A stretch of DNA of 20,379 nucleotides from NCBI RefSeq assembly GCF_000002075.1, contig NW_004797636.1:646162-666540 (forward strand), in the 5' to 3' direction. The DNA is from Aplysia californica (lineage: Eukaryota > Mollusca > Gastropoda > Aplysiida > Aplysiidae). The notes beneath the pieces are model-generated. The model saw only the letters and a list, made by a program, of their open reading frames with translations, ran no database searches and had not been told where the DNA came from. Shown one piece after another: positions 17,226 through 20,379 of this stretch. Positions within the stretch are counted from its first letter, which is position 1, and each line of letters begins with the position of its first letter. A program made the translations under genes and the position numbers.

Positions 17226-17432
17226 TGACTCTGTAAAGGACACCATCGGAGCCCTCGACCTGACCCTCCTCCAAGCCACTCGACTCACATCGAATGACAC
17301 ACAACTGTTTCTCCCAGCGACACACACCGGTACCAGGGGACGAAAAAAGAAAAAGTAAAGTAAAGAAAGAAATATATAAGCAAACATGAGATATTGAAGT
17401 TTCCAAAAATGTATGCAAGTAGGACCTATTGT

Positions 17433-17438
17433 TTTATT
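17433..17438 (-). promoter_or_regulatory. Candidate polyadenylation signal for GPCR copy 2
   Basis: AATAAA on the minus strand, 248 bases beyond the GPCR stop codon, at a place equivalent to the candidate after copy 1. Confidence 0.4.
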
Positions 17439-17449
17439 TTAACAAAGTG

Positions 17450-17672
17450 AAAGGGTGTAAAACCTCTTTCAACTTGTTTAGGTTATTATTTAAGAAGTAA
17501 GAAGTGGGACATCCGAATTGAACTTCTCCTGGTAGGATCGAGTCAGGTGGGCTGGTAGCCTTGAAAAGCCCACAAAATAACCCGAGTGCAAGAACACCCT
17601 GTTGAGGATTTGAACTAAAGCCGTCTGTTCCTAAGACTATCATGATACCAACTGAGTTAACAGAAAGCCCCA
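17450..17672 (-). mobile_element. Second tRNA-derived SINE family, copy next to GPCR 2
   Basis: The minus-strand head GGGGCTTTCTGTTAACTCAG continues to TTGGTATC; an A-box-like TAACTCAGTTGG and a B box GTTCAAATCC are spaced as in a tRNA. The body CAGGGTGTTCTTGCACTCGG is shared with 6915-7132. No target duplication is evident. It is present in both arms, hence older than the duplication. Confidence 0.65.
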
Positions 17673-17685
17673 CGCAATGGTCAAC

Positions 17686-18696
17686 TCAAGTTGTTGTTGT
17701 TGTAGCACATCGGAGCATACGCTTCATTTCTTTGCGAAACTGGGTGCTTAACTCCCAGTAGAAAAATATATTGACGGAGGAATTGAGAATCTCAAGTAAG
17801 TAGACGACTGTAGATATGTTAAGAAACAGCTCGCTATGACGTCCATTCGCTTTGTAGCCCGGCACGAGGTTCACACACATGATGTTGACTGTGCTCGGGA
17901 AATAACACAGAAGGTAAGTCACAGAGATGACAGTGACTGTCTTGGCGACCTTGTCGTCACGCTTGGCTGAGGTTTCCGACGCCGCCGTCTGTTTGCTGGA
18001 AGACAGCCGCCATTTTGACTGTTGTTTCATTTTGACCACCAGAATTGCCGTAAAGACCATAATCCCGGCTGAGAGGGCGCACTGAAGAAATAAATTGTTC
18101 ACCACTATCAGAGGCACCTCAATGCGACTCTTGTTTTTAATTGCTTTAAATGTGAGAAAGGTTCTGTTTCTTTTGTCTGAATGTTCCCACACAAATCTAT
18201 AAAGATAGAATATCCAAGAATTAGAAGCCGTCACAAAGATGTAAATAGCAATAATAATGGCTCTGATTTTCCCAGTAGTGATGAGAGTCTTCACTTTCAA
18301 GGGTAACAGAATACATAAACATCTTTCAGCGGATATCAACAAAGTCAGACAGGCTGTGATTCTTCCGAAGATGAAGCGGGCAGTATCCCCAACACCATAA
18401 GCCATGCTAAGTGGGTGAAACGACAAATTCGGTGACTTGACCACCTCCGGTAGGAAGCAGATACAGCGCCATAGCGTCCCCAACAACCCCAGGAGATCGG
18501 AGACGGCCATGGAGAGAAGACTAATGTTAATTGTCTGTCGTCGGTCCATTCGACAGAACACGGCGATGTTGATCACGTTGGCGATACATCCGGCTAGGGT
18601 CAGGGGGGCTGACAAATATACACTTAGAACGGCCAGGAGATCAGAGTTGTTACCTGATACAACTGAGTTGCTGCGATGGTTGCTTGAGTTGCTCAT
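17686..18696 (-). CDS. Class A GPCR, chemosensory-receptor-like, copy 2 (single exon)
   Basis: A 336-residue paralogue of the receptor at 7142-8155, about 84% identical by hand count, with the same segment layout: GCIANVINIAVF in TM1, LLSMAVSDLLG in TM2, SAERCLCI at the end of TM3, LLCYFPST in TM6 and NSSVNIFFYW in TM7. The start is the first ATG (18696); only a TTG lies upstream in frame. TM1-TM3 and the SSSxQTAASETSA loop before TM6 are almost unchanged, while ECL2/TM5 (residues about 183-220) and TM6-TM7 (about 270-315) carry roughly half of all differences. The C-terminus ends in five threonines from an ACA triplet run, replacing GKNLS in copy 1. The frame is intact, so the gene looks functional. 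As in copy 1, the top-of-TM3 and ECL2 cysteines are absent. It probably arose by the block duplication rather than retroposition, since flanks are shared. Confidence 0.93.
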   Translation of the reverse strand: MSNSSNHRSNSVVSGNNSDLLAVLSVYLSAPLTLAGCIANVINIAVFCRMDRRQTINISLLSMAVSDLLGLLGTLWRCICFLPEVVKSPNLSFHPLSMAYGVGDTARFIFGRITACLTLLISAERCLCILLPLKVKTLITTGKIRAIIIAIYIFVTASNSWIFYLYRFVWEHSDKRNRTFLTFKAIKNKSRIEVPLIVVNNLFLQCALSAGIMVFTAILVVKMKQQSKWRLSSSKQTAASETSAKRDDKVAKTVTVISVTYLLCYFPSTVNIMCVNLVPGYKANGRHSELFLNISTVVYLLEILNSSVNIFFYWELSTQFRKEMKRMLRCATTTTT

Positions 18697-18827
18697 CTTC
18701 AAAAATTCTCCTCATACAAATCTCTCTTCATGGGTGGTGTTCAGGTGCCACTTGTAGGTCCGACTTTTTTTCTTTCACTCTTTTGTGTCTGTCTCTCTGT
18801 CTTGCTTCTTCTTTGCACTATATAAAC

Positions 18828-18836
18828 GTTTTTGTG
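18828..18836 (-). promoter_or_regulatory. TATA-like box upstream of GPCR copy 2
   Basis: TTTATATAG on the minus strand, 132 bases upstream of the ATG, followed by GTGCAAAGAAG; matches the box before copy 1. Confidence 0.5.
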
Positions 18837-19563
18837 TCGATGTGCTTCTATTAACTCAAACTCAAAACTAATAAATATATCTGCAGAACCACAGTGCCTG
18901 TGCCAGTCCTCAGTTTCTTTATACCTGTAAATTAGTTAAAACTCTCAATTTCTTCTTGGTTATCTCTGTGCAAATATCAGTTTTCTCCCTTGTTAACACA
19001 CCAACCGTGTCAAACGTTTTTAATGCTAAAAATGATTTTTTTTTAAAGAGCTAAGTGCCTGTTTAAGGTGGCTTTAACCGACAGCGTATAATTATTTGAG
19101 CTACTCACAACGTGTTAAAGTCTGGGTAATAATACTTCATAGAATAAATTCTAAAAACAGTTTCTGATAATGACGACATCCGCCAACTTATTTACCCACT
19201 CTTTGAATGAGAGGGATTCCAAGACAGACATTGATTTTTCTAGCCTGAGCAAACTGCTCCTTAAATTTTTCATGTGGTCTTCGTTGGTAGGCAAGAAAGA
19301 ATCGTCTTTGTTCATTGGGGTTTGAATTACAAATTATGTTTTCAGTTGACCTATTTAATTATTCATCTATCGACGAATTTAGCACACAAAGAAATTAGGC
19401 CAAAGGTTGTGGTGGTACATGCTACCTTTCAAAACATTCAGAGACCACGCAGGTTCATTTAGTGCAGGAACTGTCAGACCATGTAGATCATCGGACTCAT
19501 ACACAAATTACTCGAGGAGCCGCCGGAGATAGATTCTGGGTGAGCCTGAACTGTATTAGGTGT
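18837..19563. other. Non-coding upstream flank of GPCR copy 2
   Basis: No gene is recognised. The region aligns with about 8283-8960 and may include receptor regulatory sequence; similarity is patchy with small gaps. Confidence 0.55.
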
Positions 19564-19746
19564 TCCACGAAAGAATAAAAAAAGATTTCAAGTAGAATTT
19601 TAAAGAATAGATCCACAAAAGAATAAAAAGATTTCAAGTAAATTTTTAAAGAATAGATCCACAAAAGAATAAAAAGATTTCAAGTAAAATTTTTTTTTAA
19701 GTAATCCACAAAAGATTTATAAAAAGATTTCAAGTAGATTTTTTAA
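19564..19746 (+). repeat. Tandem repeat, unit about 46 bp, four copies
   Basis: Units with AAAAAGATTTCAAGTA, TTTTTAAAGAATAGATCCAC and AAAAGAATA follow each other four times, the last two diverged. Arm A has one related unit near 8960-9015, so this array grew in arm B only. Confidence 0.88.
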
Positions 19747-19984
19747 GATTCTCAATTTCTGTTTTAATAGCAATTTAGAACATGACTTGCTCTTTGAGAA
19801 CATAAGGCTTCTATTTCCTATTCCTTGCTGCCAGAGACATACCAGCATCATCTCCTACGTAGCTCAGCTATGTTACTAGTCTTGGTTGAGGGAAGGAGGG
19901 CTACACTAACTCTGAATTTTAATGTCAAGTAGTGGCCGTAAAACGGGTGCTGCGTGTCCCATGGACAGCTAGAAAAATAATAAA

Positions 19985-20300
19985 GATGTTTTGGTTGAAG
20001 CAAATTGCAGACGACAGCTTATGACGAATACACGAAAGCGACAGGCAATGTTCATTGGACACACAAAATTGGAAAGAAGTATTGGAGAATAAAGTAACAA
20101 CAGGCAAGTTTGATGGAAAGAGAGATAGAGGCAGACAGAGGGAAAAGATACTGGACAGATTGACAACTTGGCTGGAAACAGCAAGAACAACAGACACCAT
20201 CGCTGCAACGCAAGACAGAGTGAAGTGGAGGTCCATGATCGCCTACGCCAGTCTGCAAGGCACCGATGATGATGAGGGGCCGTAAAACACTTTCTTGCAA
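19985..20300 (+). mobile_element. LINE fragment C: extreme C-terminus and 3' end, arm B copy
   Basis: Counterpart of 9240-9562. The translation starts as KQIADDSL..RKRQAMFIGHT-like sequence, then a frame change, then LENKVTTGKFDGKRDRGRQR, AATQDRVKWRSMIAYASLQG and DDDEGP before the stop. It is followed by GGCCGTAAAACACTTTCTTG. Unlike arm A, the coding piece is broken by a frame change near 20070. Confidence 0.82.
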
Positions 20301-20379
20301 GCCGCAATAAGGATGATTATGAGTTTCATCACAATGGTTTTGATTTTTATAAATTTCTTTTTTAATGTAGGTGTTCCTA

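Larger units (their letters stand above)
15749..17335 (+). mobile_element. LINE fragment B, arm B: reverse transcriptase C-terminus with two nested insertions
   Basis: Counterpart of 5570-6726. Left piece 15749-15902 (TLTYRCQTWSLKI-type block), middle 16440-16790, right 17233-17335 encoding the end of the GRPRR..ID tail. A family 1 SINE (15911-16430) and the family 2 element (16791-17225) interrupt it. The second insertion is absent from arm A, giving a clear relative order: LINE, then SINE, then block duplication, then family 2 element. Confidence 0.78.
14590..20379 (+). repeat. Duplicated block, arm B, right part (contains GPCR copy 2), continues past the window
   Basis: Direct-orientation counterpart of 4578-9665; see that entry for landmarks. 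The similarity is still present at the last base, so the right boundary of the duplication is outside the window. Confidence 0.92.

Overview
The window looks like an AT-rich, repeat-dense intron region of a lophotrochozoan animal, most likely a gastropod mollusc. The reasons are: a spliced animal exon with Walker A and consensus splice sites; two intronless class A GPCRs whose TM3 signature (SAERCLCI...PLKVK) resembles, from memory, the expanded gastropod chemosensory receptor family; several tRNA-derived SINEs; Tc1-type and non-LTR (LINE) relics; and very long CT, TG and GTT microsatellites. The species assignment is inference. I saw no LTR retrovirus-like or capsid-bearing element.

Layout. 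Positions 1-770 are mostly unique, with a LINE RNase H scrap (359-595, minus). A duplicated block starts near 774 (arm A, to about 9665) and recurs in the same orientation from about 13400 to the window end (arm B). Both arms carry, in the same order: short tandem repeats, a low-complexity tract, a short highly conserved island, a minus-strand tRNA-SINE, a LINE C-terminal fragment split by a plus-strand copy of the same SINE, a second tRNA-derived SINE, a minus-strand GPCR gene, and the C-terminal tail of another LINE. Between the arms lie the only recognisable host splice-defined exon (9959-10130, plus; neuron navigator-like AAA+ Walker A exon), a 249-bp inverted-repeat element just inside its donor, two decayed partial copies of the exon 3' end, a full SINE, a 10-bp minisatellite, and a broken Tc1 transposase that is itself interrupted by a 422-bp inverted-repeat element.

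How the parts relate. The two GPCRs (roughly 84% identical by hand count) lie antisense to the NAV-like gene, one on each side of the exon, so they are probably nested in its introns. Each keeps an upstream TATA-like box and a downstream AATAAA candidate. If arms A and B arose by tandem duplication of the whole 774-13400 unit, a second copy of the NAV exon should lie a few hundred bases beyond the right edge of the window; that is the most testable prediction here. The mobile elements give a relative history: some insertions are shared by both arms (older than the duplication) and one 435-bp element is present only in arm B against a clean empty site in arm A (younger). Two different short elements and one LINE seem to share a 3' tail ending in GCCGTAAAACACTT, which suggests common mobilisation machinery.
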